Source: Lentzea aerocolonigenes
Lineage (GTDB): Bacteria > Actinomycetota > Actinomycetes > Mycobacteriales > Pseudonocardiaceae
Reading direction: 5' to 3'
Length of the DNA: 64,000 nucleotides
Assembly: GCF_000955955.1 (NCBI RefSeq)
Contig: NZ_JYJG01000001.1
Span: 11,999-75,998, forward strand
A program made the position numbers and the translations under genes. The notes beneath the pieces were generated by a model that was not told the origin of the DNA, ran no database searches, and was given only the letters and a program-made list of their open reading frames with translations. The number at the start of each line of letters is the position of its first letter. Positions within the stretch are counted from its first letter, which is position 1. Shown here in pieces: positions 17,020 to 25,671 of the stretch.

Positions 17020-18255
17020 TCAGGCCGGGGTGAAGGCCAGGGCCACGTTGTGGCCGCCGAAGCCGAACGAGTCGTTCACTGCGGCGTCCAGCTTGACCTT
17101 GCGCGGTTCGCCTGCGACTACGTCGAGGGTCACTGCGGGGTCCAGGTTCTCCAGGTTGAGGGTCTGGGGAACCACGCCATCGCGGATCGAGAGGACCGTG
17201 ACGATGGCTTCTACTGCTCCTGCGGCTCCCAGGAGGTGGCCCAGGGCGCCCTTCGGGGCGGTCAGGACCGGGTGGTCGCCGATCGCCTTGCGGATTGCCA
17301 CGGTTTCCGCGACGTCGCCCACCGGGGTGGAGGTGGCGTGGCAGTTCACGTGGCCCACGTCGGACGGGTCGATGTTGCCGCTGCGCAGGGCGGCGGCGAT
17401 GGCGCGGGACTGGCCCACGCCCTCGGGGTCCGGGGCGGTGATGTGGTAGCCGTCGGCACTGGTGCCGATGCCTGCCAGGCGGCCGTAGATCTTGGCTCCG
17501 CGGGCCTCGGCGAACTCGCGGCGTTCCAGGACCATCACGCCCGCGCCTTCGCCCAGGACGAAGCCGTCGCGGGCCGTGTCGAACGGGCGCGAGGCCTTTT
17601 CCGGCTCGTCGTTGCGGGTGCTCATGGTGCGGGCCTGGGAGAAGCCCGCTACCGGGATGGCCGTGATGCACGCTTCGGCGCCGCCCGCCACCACCACGTC
17701 GGCTTCGCCGGACATGATCATGCGGTAGGCCCACGCGATGGCCTCTGCGCCCGAGGCACAGGCGGAGACCGGGGCGTGGACGCCTGCTTGGGCCTTCAGT
17801 TCCAGGCCCACGTGGGCGGCTGGGCCGTTCGGCATCAGCATTGGCACGGTCAGCGGCGACACCTTGCGCAGGCCCTGTGTCTCCAGGAGGTCGTCCTGGG
17901 TCAGGAGGGTGATCGCGCCGCCGATGCCGGTGCCGATGATGACGGCCAGGCGCTGCTTGTCGACGGTGTCGTCGTTGTGGCCCGCGTCGGACCACGCCTG
18001 GCGGGACGCCACGATGGCGACCTGCTCGGAGCGGTCCAGACGGCGTGCCTCGACTCGGGGGAGCACCTCGGTCGGGTCGACGACGAGCTGTGAGGCGATC
18101 TTGACCGGCAGGTCGTACTTCTCGACCCAGTCGTGGGTCATGGGGCGGACCCCGGATTTGCCGGCCAGGAGCGCGTCCCAGGTCGACGTGACGTCACCAC
18201 CGAGCGGGGTGGTGGCACCCAGCCCGGTGATGACGACCTCGATGCCCGAAGTCAC
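17020..18255 (-). CDS. fabF: Beta-ketoacyl-ACP synthase II
   Basis: A 411-residue condensing enzyme of fatty acid synthesis. The active-site Cys lies in PVSACASGAEAI (about 165), the two His in NCHATSTPVGD (about 305) and GALGHLLGAAGA (about 340). It elongates acyl-ACP with malonyl-ACP in the cytoplasm. Its GTG start overlaps the acyl carrier protein stop by four bases (GTGA). It is the last gene of the fabD-fabH-acp-fabF operon. The genes are primary metabolism: their order matches the actinobacterial FAS II locus, and no polyketide genes adjoin. Confidence 0.95.
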   Translation of the reverse strand: MTSGIEVVITGLGATTPLGGDVTSTWDALLAGKSGVRPMTHDWVEKYDLPVKIASQLVVDPTEVLPRVEARRLDRSEQVAIVASRQAWSDAGHNDDTVDKQRLAVIIGTGIGGAITLLTQDDLLETQGLRKVSPLTVPMLMPNGPAAHVGLELKAQAGVHAPVSACASGAEAIAWAYRMIMSGEADVVVAGGAEACITAIPVAGFSQARTMSTRNDEPEKASRPFDTARDGFVLGEGAGVMVLERREFAEARGAKIYGRLAGIGTSADGYHITAPDPEGVGQSRAIAAALRSGNIDPSDVGHVNCHATSTPVGDVAETVAIRKAIGDHPVLTAPKGALGHLLGAAGAVEAIVTVLSIRDGVVPQTLNLENLDPAVTLDVVAGEPRKVKLDAAVNDSFGFGGHNVALAFTPA

Positions 18256-18488
18256 TTGTTGCTGGTGATGTAGTTCACCGCGTCACCAACGGTCTTGAGG
18301 TTGGCCAGCTCGTCGTCCGGGATCTTCACGCCGAACTTGTCCTCAGCCTGGACGGCGATCTCGACCATCGACAGCGAGTCGATGTCGAGGTCGTCCACGA
18401 AGGACTTCTCAGCGGTGACGTCGTCGGCGGCAACGCCGGCGACCTCTTCGACGATCTCGGCAAGACCGGACAGGACGTTGTCGCTCAC
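18252..18488 (-). CDS. acpP: Acyl carrier protein of fatty acid synthesis
   Basis: A 78-residue acidic ACP. The phosphopantetheine site is Ser38 in DIDSLSMVEIAV, with the usual helices on each side. The short length and lack of a C-terminal extension separate it from mycobacterial AcpM. It carries acyl chains for the neighbouring FabD, FabH and FabF. There are 46 bp between the fabH stop and its ATG, and its stop overlaps the fabF start. Confidence 0.96.
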   Translation of the reverse strand: MSDNVLSGLAEIVEEVAGVAADDVTAEKSFVDDLDIDSLSMVEIAVQAEDKFGVKIPDDELANLKTVGDAVNYITSNK

Positions 18489-18534
18489 TGAAGTTCCCTT
18501 TCGGTTGAAACGATGGAAAAACTGTGGGTGGTGC

Positions 18535-19512
18535 TCACGGGCACCGGACGACCTGTCCCGCGTAGGACAGGCCCGCGCCGAAACCGACCATCAGCACCAC
18601 GTCTCCGCTGGAGATCTCGCCCGCCGCGCGCATGTGGTCCAGCGCCATGGGGATTGAAGCAGAGGAGGTGTTGCCGGACTCGACGATGTCTCGAGCGACC
18701 TTCAGGTCCTCCCGCGCACCATTGTTGCGCAGGCGCTTGGCGATCGCCTCGATGATCCGCAGGTTCGCCTGGTGCGGGGCGAACACGTCCACATCGGACA
18801 GTTCGACACCCGCGAGCTCGGCGGCGCGGATCGCGATGGGCGCGATCTGAGTGGTCGCCCAGCGGAAGACCGTCTGGCCTTCCTGGTGGATGAAGGAGTC
18901 GCGGTCGACGATGTTGATGACATCGGCCATGTCACCGGCCGAGCCCCACGCGACGGGGCCGATCTGGTTCTCGTCGCTGGCGCTGATCACGACGGCGCCG
19001 GCGCCGTCCGCGAAGATGATCGCGGTCGACCGGTCGTCCTGGTCGGTCCAGTCGGTGAGCTTCTCCGCACCGATGACGAGCACGTTCTTCAGGGTGCCCG
19101 CGCGGACGATGTCCGAAGCGGTGGCGACGGCGTAGCAGAAGCCCGCGCACGCGGCGTTGAGGTCGAACGCGGCGGCCGCCTTGATGCCGATCTTGTCCGC
19201 GACCTGGGCGGCGGCGTTCGGGATGGTGGACGGCATCGTGCACGTCGCCACGATCACGCCACCGATGTCGGCCGGGGTGAGACCGGCGTCCGCGATCGCC
19301 CTGGTGCCCGCCGTGACCGACATGTCCACGACGCCCTCGTCCTTGGCCGCGATGCGCCGGTTCACGATGCCGACGCGGTCGCGGATCCACTCGTCGGACG
19401 TGTCCATCCGCTGAGCGAGGTCGTGGTTGCTCACCACCGTCTCGGGCTGGTAGCTGCCGAGGCCGATGATGCGGCTACCCGCAGATGCTTGCGGGGCCTG
19501 GAAGGTCGTCAC
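18535..19512 (-). CDS. fabH: Beta-ketoacyl-ACP synthase III
   Basis: A 325-residue initiating condensing enzyme. The Cys of DLNAACAGFCYA (about 120), the His of APHQANLRI (about 250) and the Asn of SGNTSSASIP (about 282) form the catalytic triad. It condenses acyl-CoA starters, in these bacteria often branched ones, with malonyl-ACP. GTG 19512 overlaps the fabD stop (GTGA). Confidence 0.95.
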   Translation of the reverse strand: MTTFQAPQASAGSRIIGLGSYQPETVVSNHDLAQRMDTSDEWIRDRVGIVNRRIAAKDEGVVDMSVTAGTRAIADAGLTPADIGGVIVATCTMPSTIPNAAAQVADKIGIKAAAAFDLNAACAGFCYAVATASDIVRAGTLKNVLVIGAEKLTDWTDQDDRSTAIIFADGAGAVVISASDENQIGPVAWGSAGDMADVINIVDRDSFIHQEGQTVFRWATTQIAPIAIRAAELAGVELSDVDVFAPHQANLRIIEAIAKRLRNNGAREDLKVARDIVESGNTSSASIPMALDHMRAAGEISSGDVVLMVGFGAGLSYAGQVVRCP

Positions 19513-20438
19513 TTAGTGGCTCCAACGGTGTCGAAGAGCTCCGCGACCTTCTCGAGCTGGTCCGGGGTCTTCAGGGCGAGGGTTGCGGTGCCCTTCATCG
19601 CACGCTTGGCGAGACCCGTCAGCACGCCGGCGGGCGGCAGCTCGACCGAGCCGGTGATGCCCTTCTCGACGAGGGTGGCCTGGCAGAGGTCCCAGCGCAC
19701 GGGGCTCGTGACCTGGGAGACCAGGCGCCGCAGCACCTCGGTGCCCTCGGCGACGACCTGACCGTCCTTGTTGGACACCAGCGGCAGCAACGGGTCGTGC
19801 GTGGTGACTTCGGCGGCACGCGTGCGCACTGCGTCTTCCGCAGGCGCCATGTACTTGGTGTGGAACGCGCCCGCGACGGCCAGCTTGCGGATCTTCGCGG
19901 GGCCGGGCGGGTTCTCCACGAGCGCGTCGAGCGCGGCGTGCGGACCGGCCGCGACGATCTGGCCGGCGCCGTTGCGGTTGGCGGGCACGAGGCCGAGCTC
20001 CTCGAGGCGCGCGAGCACCTCCGGCTCGTCGCCGCCGAGCACCGCGGCCATGCCGGTCGGCTCCAGGGCGCACGCCTCGGCCATCGCGGCACCGCGCACG
20101 GCGGCCAGCGCGACGGCGTCGTCGGCGCTGATGACGCCCGCGACCGCGGCCGCGGCGAGTTCGCCGACCGAGTGACCGCCGACGATCACGGCGGAAGGCA
20201 GCTCGACGCGCTTGCGCAGCTCACCGAACGCGAGCACGGCGAGAGCCACGACGAGCGGCTGGGTGATCGCGGTGTCGACGATCTCGTCGGCCTCCGCGGT
20301 CGTGCCGAGACGCACGAGGTCCAGGCCCGTGATCTCCGACCACGTGCGGACCTGCTTCTCCGCCCCCTCCAGTTCGAGCCAGGGGGTGAGCATGCCGGGC
20401 GTCTGGGACCCTTGTCCGGGCGCGAGGAGTGCGATCAC
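19509..20438 (-). CDS. fabD: Malonyl-CoA:ACP transacylase
   Basis: About 309 residues from GTG 20438, where the conserved VIALLAPGQGSQTPGM N-terminus begins; a GTG at 20465 in the same frame is the alternative. The nucleophile is the Ser of GGHSVGE (about 95), and the catalytic His lies in the GAFHTKYM segment (about 200). It loads malonate onto the ACP encoded two genes downstream. No clear ribosome-binding site precedes GTG 20438, while TTTAGTAAT lies close upstream, so a leaderless transcript is possible. Confidence 0.93.
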   Translation of the reverse strand: MIALLAPGQGSQTPGMLTPWLELEGAEKQVRTWSEITGLDLVRLGTTAEADEIVDTAITQPLVVALAVLAFGELRKRVELPSAVIVGGHSVGELAAAAVAGVISADDAVALAAVRGAAMAEACALEPTGMAAVLGGDEPEVLARLEELGLVPANRNGAGQIVAAGPHAALDALVENPPGPAKIRKLAVAGAFHTKYMAPAEDAVRTRAAEVTTHDPLLPLVSNKDGQVVAEGTEVLRRLVSQVTSPVRWDLCQATLVEKGITGSVELPPAGVLTGLAKRAMKGTATLALKTPDQLEKVAELFDTVGATK

Positions 20439-20505
20439 GTCGATTACTAAAGCTGGTGAACCCACCGGTACCCCATGCTGTAAAGAACGAAGTACGGCGA
20501 TCGTA

Positions 20506-20524
20506 TTTGTAGAGACCCTACAAA
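20506..20524. promoter_or_regulatory. Perfect 7-bp inverted repeat in the fab operon promoter region
   Basis: TTTGTAG (20506-20512) and CTACAAA (20518-20524) are separated by five bases. The element lies 68 bp upstream of the fabD start and downstream of the fasR stop. FasR-type regulators activate fabDHPF operons, so this is a candidate FasR site. A short fasR terminator is the alternative, since the stem is AT-rich and weak. Confidence 0.45.
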
Positions 20525-20632
20525 AGTGTCATCCAGGTGAACGCTGCTCGACGTCACCGCAGGTCAGCGTGTGGCCAGGTCGTTTGGCTCTCACCCTAAC
20601 GGATGTGTGCGAAGTCGGTCACAGGCGGTTCG

Positions 20633-21835
20633 CTACCACAGCCCCCGTGAGCGAGCAAGGCGTCCTACAGACAAAGCGACGCGAAGCACAAGTGCGTCTC
20701 GAGCGTCATGTGCATTTCTTCCGGTCATTTCCTGAACGCGCCGAAGGCGATATCTGACCGTGTTCGGGTGCACGAACAGCCTTTTCGCGCACGTCTCCAG
20801 CACGCCGCCGACCTCCAGGAACGCGTCCACGGTCTCCAGCAGCGCGCCGCCGGCGTCCTCCAGCGGCCGCGCAACCCTGTCGACGAGCTGCCATTCGGCC
20901 TCCGGATCGCCCGCGAGCGCGCGTTCCGGCAGCAGGTCGAGCGAGCGGACGGGCCTGGGCGCGGCCGGCCAGCCCACCACGGCCCGCAGTCCGCTCAACG
21001 CGTCGCTGGCACTGCGATGGGCCTGCGCGAGCGAGTCGACGGTGGGCCCGGCCACGACCGGACCCTCGCCGAAGCCCTCGGCTATCCGGCCGAGCACGTC
21101 CTCGCCGGTCTCGGTCGGGCCGCCGAGCACGACGACCAGCCGCGAGCCCTGCACGGACAGCAGCACCGGCCGTCCCGCACGGGCTGCCTTGCTGCGCACG
21201 GAGTAGACGATCGCCGGCGGGTCCTCGCCTCCGGGGTTGCCGACGAGCACGGTCGCTTCGAGCGCCGGGTCCCAGCCCAGCGCGGCGGCCCTGCTGAGCA
21301 ACGACTCCTCGGGGTCGCCACGCACGATGCCGTCCACGACCAGCGCTTCCAGCCGGGCGTCCCACGCACCGCGCGCCTCGGCGGCCGTGGCGTAGGAGGT
21401 GGCCGCGGAGAAGGCGATCTCCCGCCCGTAGCGCAGCACGCCCTCCATGAGCAGCGCGCGTTCGGTCTCGTCGGCGGCCATCTCCGGCATCTGCTGCTCG
21501 AACAGCTCCAGAGCTATCCGGACGAGCTCGACGGTCTGGCGCAGGCTGACCCAGCGGGAGATGTCCTTCGGGGCGCTGCGGAACGCGTCCGCGCTGAGCC
21601 GGATCGCCTGCTGCCGGTCGTGCAGCCACTCGACGAAGCCGGCCACGCCGTTCTGGATCAGCAACAACACGCTGGCCCGTTGGTCCGCGGGCATCCGGGC
21701 GAACCACGGCAGCCGCTCCTCCATCTCGGACACGCTCGCGGTGGCGAGCGATCCGGACGCGCGCTCGATCTTGCGCATCGTGCGGGCGGAGAGGGTCGGC
21801 GGGTGCTCCTCCTTCGCCTTGGCTGCCTTGGTCAT
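20633..21835 (-). CDS. fasR: PucR-type regulator of the fatty acid operon (FasR-like)
   Basis: A 400-residue protein. The C-terminal PucR helix-turn-helix (about 345-395) reads LETCAKRLFVHPNTVRYRL, and the middle is a GGDEF-like fold without catalytic signature. It lies directly upstream of fabD in the same direction with about 195 bp between, as does fasR in Streptomyces, where it activates fabDHPF. The assignment rests on domain type and position. Confidence 0.88.
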   Translation of the reverse strand: MTKAAKAKEEHPPTLSARTMRKIERASGSLATASVSEMEERLPWFARMPADQRASVLLLIQNGVAGFVEWLHDRQQAIRLSADAFRSAPKDISRWVSLRQTVELVRIALELFEQQMPEMAADETERALLMEGVLRYGREIAFSAATSYATAAEARGAWDARLEALVVDGIVRGDPEESLLSRAAALGWDPALEATVLVGNPGGEDPPAIVYSVRSKAARAGRPVLLSVQGSRLVVVLGGPTETGEDVLGRIAEGFGEGPVVAGPTVDSLAQAHRSASDALSGLRAVVGWPAAPRPVRSLDLLPERALAGDPEAEWQLVDRVARPLEDAGGALLETVDAFLEVGGVLETCAKRLFVHPNTVRYRLRRVQEMTGRNAHDARDALVLRVALSVGRLARSRGLW

Positions 21836-21956
21836 ACCCGCAGCTTAAGGGCTTGGCGGTGACATCACCGGGACGGGTGACAGAACCCTCGCAGTCGTAT
21901 GAACGGCCATACCTTCGGGCAGCAGAGGTCTTGTCGTTCGGCACGGAGGTTTCGTC

Positions 21957-23513
21957 TTGCGCAGGTTCCTGGCTTTCGTCCTCGGCGTGGTCGCGCTCAC
22001 CACCACGGGCGTGAGCGCCGCGGCCGACCCTCCCGACCCCCTCGCCGAGTACAACGCCCAGCCGGTCAAATGGGCGCAGTGCAGCGGAAAGCTCAGCGAG
22101 CTGGAGTGCGCGACGCTCATGGCGCCGCTCGACTACACCAAACCGGCCGGTGACCGGATCAACCTGACCATCAGCCGCAAGAAGGCGGCGGCGCAGGACC
22201 GCAGGCGCGGCGTGCTGTTCACCAATCCGGGTGGACCTGGTAGCGCCGGGCTCAGCCTGCCGCTGTTCCTGGCGAAGTCCGAGCTCGCGCAGGTCTACGA
22301 CGTGATCGGCCTCGACCCGCGCGGGGTCGGCGGGTCGACGGCGCTGAACTGCCGGGCCGCGCCCGCGATCGCGGATCCGGAGTCCCGGCCCGCGGACGGC
22401 GTGTTCGGCAAGTGGGCGGCAGAGGCGCGCGAGGCCGAGGAGGCGTGCCAGAAGTCGTCCGGCGGCATCCGGCAGTTCATCAGCACCGCGAACACCGCGC
22501 GGGACATGGACGTCGTGCGGGCCGTGCTGGGTGAGCAGAAGATCAACTACCTGGGCTACTCCTACGGCACGTACCTGGGCGCGGTGTACGGGACGTTGTT
22601 CCCGAACCGGCTCGACCGCAGCGTGCTCGACTCGGCCGTGCACCCGGAGTGGCTGTGGCACGAGCAGTTCCGCCAGCAGGCCGTGGCGTACCGGCACGAC
22701 GTCGAGATGTGGGCGACGTGGGTCGGGGAGCGCAACGAGAAGTTCGGGCTGGGCAAGTCGCAGGACGAGGTGATCGCCGAGGTCGAGAAGGTCGCCGCGA
22801 AGTTGCACGGCACGCCGATCGGTGAGCACAACCGCTCTTCCTTCGACGGCGCGATGGGTGTGGGTGCCCGCTACCGTCCACTGTGGTCGGACCTGGCGTC
22901 GATCGTGATCAAGCTGCGGTCGGGGGAGAAGCCGGCGAACACCGAGGGCGCCAAGGCCGGGCAGGTGCTCGCGAAGACCGGTCTGCAGGAGCTGCGGTCC
23001 GGCGTGTTCGACACGGTCACCTGCGAGTCGGACTGGCCGACCGACCTGCACCTGTACTACGAGGACATGCGGACGTTCCGCGACCGCTACCCGTTCGGCT
23101 TCGGCATCGTCCGCGCCGCCCCGATGACGTGCACGTTCCGCTCGTTCACGCCGCCGGAGGAGCCGGTCAGGCTCGCGCGCAACGGGTACCCGGTCGGCGT
23201 CGTCGTGCAGTCCGAGGGCGACACGCAGACGCAGTACGCGAGCGGGCCCGCGATGGCGGCACGGCTCGGGCACAACCTGATCACCGTCGTCGACGAGGGC
23301 AAGCACGGGCTCTACAACGGCGGCAACAAGTGCGTCGACGACAAGGTCAACCGGTACCTGATCGACGGGGCGCTGCCGGGCAGCAGCTCCGAGTGCGCGG
23401 GGGACCCGCGGCCGGACGTTCCCAAGGACGGTCAGGGCGGGGCGGCTCCGGCGCTCTCGACGGACCGGATGCAGCTGTATCTGGACGGTCGAGGGCTGTC
23501 TGCCCGACCCTAG
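21957..23513 (+). CDS. Secreted alpha/beta hydrolase, tripeptidyl aminopeptidase (TAP) type
   Basis: A 518-residue protein from TTG 21957, with GGAGG seven bases upstream. A signal peptide covers residues 1-22 (FLAFVLGVVALTTTGVSAAA). The oxyanion motif NPGGPGSAG is at about 90, the nucleophile Ser in LGYSYGTYLG at about 205. The Asp and His follow in the C-terminal TAP-like part, QSEGDTQTQ and DEGKHGLY. Members of this S33-related family cleave peptides or esters outside the cell. A paralogue without the nucleophile is encoded at 55337-56752. A strong terminator follows. Confidence 0.9.
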   Translation: MRRFLAFVLGVVALTTTGVSAAADPPDPLAEYNAQPVKWAQCSGKLSELECATLMAPLDYTKPAGDRINLTISRKKAAAQDRRRGVLFTNPGGPGSAGLSLPLFLAKSELAQVYDVIGLDPRGVGGSTALNCRAAPAIADPESRPADGVFGKWAAEAREAEEACQKSSGGIRQFISTANTARDMDVVRAVLGEQKINYLGYSYGTYLGAVYGTLFPNRLDRSVLDSAVHPEWLWHEQFRQQAVAYRHDVEMWATWVGERNEKFGLGKSQDEVIAEVEKVAAKLHGTPIGEHNRSSFDGAMGVGARYRPLWSDLASIVIKLRSGEKPANTEGAKAGQVLAKTGLQELRSGVFDTVTCESDWPTDLHLYYEDMRTFRDRYPFGFGIVRAAPMTCTFRSFTPPEEPVRLARNGYPVGVVVQSEGDTQTQYASGPAMAARLGHNLITVVDEGKHGLYNGGNKCVDDKVNRYLIDGALPGSSSECAGDPRPDVPKDGQGGAAPALSTDRMQLYLDGRGLSARP

Positions 23514-23519
23514 AAATGT

Positions 23520-23554
23520 GGAAGCGCCCGGCACTCTCCGTGTCGGGCGCTTCC
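23520..23554 (+). terminator. Hairpin terminator
   Basis: GGAAGCGCCCG (23520-23530) pairs with CGGGCGCTTCC (23544-23554), seven bases after the stop of the alpha/beta hydrolase gene. Confidence 0.8.
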
Positions 23555-23720
23555 CTCTCCCCGGTCCCCACCGGTAGTTCCACTCTGGACTGTATTGAGA
23601 CAAAAATCCACGTCAGCCACCCTTTCGTGTCACAGTGTCGAAGTTGCCGAGCGGGGTGAACCGCGAAACGATCAACTGGTCGGATATTCACTCACCGCAA
23701 CATCGTTCTTTGGAGGGCCC

Positions 23721-24491
23721 GTGGGCTCGCAAATCACCGAGGGCCTGGGCCAGGCGTGGGCGATGGTCGCCACGTTCGTGCCGAAGCTCCTCGGCTTCCT
23801 GCTCGTCCTGGTCATCGGCTGGTTCATCGCCAAGGCTCTCGCCAAGGGCGTCCAGTTCCTGCTCAAGCGTGTCGGCTTCGAGAAGCTCGTCGACCGCTCC
23901 GGCCTGAACAACGCCATGCGGCAGTCGCCGATGGACGCGTCCGGCCTGATCGCCAAGATCGTCTACTACTTCGTGCTGCTGATCGCGCTGCAGCTGGCGT
24001 TCGGCGTGTTCGGCGCGTCGAACCCGGTCAGCACGCTGCTGAACGAGGTCATCGCGTACCTGCCGCGCATCGTCGTCGCGATGGTGCTCGTGATCGTCGC
24101 GTCGGCCATCGGCACGGCTCTCAAAGGCCTCGTCACCGGTGCGCTGGGCCAGCGCTCGTACACGAAGATCCTGGGCAACATCACGTACGGCTTCGTGATG
24201 GCGCTGGGCGTCATCGCGGCGCTCAACCAGCTGGGCATCGCGATCTCGGTGACCATGCCGGTCCTGATCGCCGTGCTCGCCACGGTCGCCGGCGTGATCA
24301 TCATCGGTGTGGGCGGCGGTCTGGTCCGCCCCATGCAGGCGCGCTGGGAGGGCTGGCTGAACCGCATGCAGGAGGAGGCCAACGTCCAGTCGCCGATGCC
24401 GCGCGCGTCGCAGGAGATGCCCGCGAACGTGGGTGGCCGCATGGGTGACGCCCCGACGCCGCCGTCGGGCATGCCGATGGGCGAGAAGTAG
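23721..24491 (+). CDS. Small-conductance mechanosensitive channel-like membrane protein
   Basis: A 256-residue protein from GTG 23721, preceded by GGAGGGCCC. Helices lie at about 15-35 (PKLLGFLLVLVIGWFIAKAL), 75-95, 110-135, 155-175 and 185-205. Two copies of the conserved TM-helix repeat of MscS/CmpX-like proteins are visible (VPKLLGFLLVL and LPRIVVAMVLVIVA). The beta domain of true MscS is absent and is replaced by a Met/Pro-rich cytoplasmic tail. It is probably an inner-membrane channel-like or scaffold protein. A 14-bp palindromic terminator follows. Confidence 0.8.
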   Translation: MGSQITEGLGQAWAMVATFVPKLLGFLLVLVIGWFIAKALAKGVQFLLKRVGFEKLVDRSGLNNAMRQSPMDASGLIAKIVYYFVLLIALQLAFGVFGASNPVSTLLNEVIAYLPRIVVAMVLVIVASAIGTALKGLVTGALGQRSYTKILGNITYGFVMALGVIAALNQLGIAISVTMPVLIAVLATVAGVIIIGVGGGLVRPMQARWEGWLNRMQEEANVQSPMPRASQEMPANVGGRMGDAPTPPSGMPMGEK

Positions 24492-24504
24492 TTCTCATTT
24501 CGTC

Positions 24505-24532
24505 GAAGGGGCCCCGCGCGCGGGGCCCCTTC
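24505..24532 (+). terminator. Strong hairpin terminator
   Basis: GAAGGGGCCCCGCG (24505-24518) is followed directly by its exact complement (24519-24532), 13 bases after the stop of the channel-like gene. Confidence 0.8.
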
Positions 24533-24621
24533 TTCGTGTTCTGACGGTTCTCCAGCTGGTGTCCAGTGGGCGGACGGACGCTCGACTCCACCCGAACTGT
24601 CCGCTGCGCGGTGGAGGACCC

Positions 24622-25671
24622 ATGAAAGCCCTTGTGCTGTCCGGAGGCGCGGGAACAAGCCCCGCGGGATGTTCACTGCCGGCGCTGCTCGTCCCCATCG
24701 CGAACAAACCGGTGCTCGAGTACGTCGTGGAGAACCTGAGGGACATCGGCATCACCGAGATCGGCGTCGTCGTCAGCGAGAGCGAGCACGAGGTCGTGGA
24801 GTTGTTCGGTGACGGGTCGGTGCTGGGCGTGTCGCTCACCTACCTCGACCAGCAATCCTCGCTCGGACTGGCCCACTCCGTGCGGCTCGCCCGGCCGTTC
24901 CTCGGTGACGACGACTTCGTGCTGTACCTGGGCGGCACGGTGTTCGCCGAGGGGATCTCGCACATCGCCGAGGACTTCGAGCGGCTGCGGCCGTCCGCAC
25001 AGGTGCTGGTGGACAAGGTGGAGGACCCGCGGCTGTACGGGATCGCGGAGGTGGACGAGAACTCGCGCGTGACGCGGTTGATCGAGCGCCCGCGGGAGCC
25101 GCGCAGCGACCTGGCGATGATCGGCGTCTACTTCTTCACCTCCGCGATCCACGCCGCCGTGGACGCGATCGAGCCGTCGTGGCGCGGCGAGTTCGAGATC
25201 ACCGACGCGTTGCAGTGGCTGGTCACGCACGAGCGCGATGTGCGGGCGTCGAGCTACTCCGGGTTCTGGAAGGACACCGGCAAGATCGAGGACGTGCTCG
25301 AGTGCAACCGCGAGCTGCTGCTGGGGCTGCGGGCGGACAACCAGGGCGTCGTCGACTCCGAGTCGCGGCTGATCGGTGACGTCGTGATCGAGGAGGGCGC
25401 GCGGGTGGTCCGGTCGTGCATCGTCGGGCCCGCGATCATCGGTCCTGGCACGCTGGTCGAGGAGTCGATCGTCGGGCCGTACACGTCGGTCGGCGCGGAC
25501 TGCCGGATCACCGAGTCCGGGGTGGCCGACTCGATCGTGCTGAACGAGGCGTCCGTGCACAACGTGTCCGGGATCGAGACGTCGTTGATCGGGCGCAAGG
25601 CCCGCGTGGGGTCCGCGCGCCAGCACCGGCTGGTCGTCGGTGACGGCGCGCACGTCGAGGTCGCTGCTTAG
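24622..25671 (+). CDS. RmlA/StrD-type nucleotidyltransferase homologue with degenerate active site
   Basis: A 349-residue protein from ATG 24622 with GGAGGACCC upstream. It has the full two-domain form of long glucose-1-phosphate thymidylyltransferases: a Rossmann-like N-terminal domain (1-240) and a left-handed beta-helix (250-349). The sugar-binding parts EDPRLYGIAEVD and FWKDTG are intact. Three catalytic positions are not. The GTRLxP motif reads GTSPAG (Arg lost), the PKQL Lys is Ala in LPALLVP, and the metal-binding GDN Asp is Gly in YLGGTV. It is therefore probably inactive as a transferase and may be a binding or regulatory protein. Its stop overlaps the convergent gene by three bases. 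Confidence 0.85.
   Translation: MKALVLSGGAGTSPAGCSLPALLVPIANKPVLEYVVENLRDIGITEIGVVVSESEHEVVELFGDGSVLGVSLTYLDQQSSLGLAHSVRLARPFLGDDDFVLYLGGTVFAEGISHIAEDFERLRPSAQVLVDKVEDPRLYGIAEVDENSRVTRLIERPREPRSDLAMIGVYFFTSAIHAAVDAIEPSWRGEFEITDALQWLVTHERDVRASSYSGFWKDTGKIEDVLECNRELLLGLRADNQGVVDSESRLIGDVVIEEGARVVRSCIVGPAIIGPGTLVEESIVGPYTSVGADCRITESGVADSIVLNEASVHNVSGIETSLIGRKARVGSARQHRLVVGDGAHVEVAA

Noticed and set aside
24505..24532. The 28-bp perfect palindrome as a mobile-element end
   Set aside because: It lies 13 bases after a stop codon and before the next promoter, as a terminator would, and has no second copy in the window.
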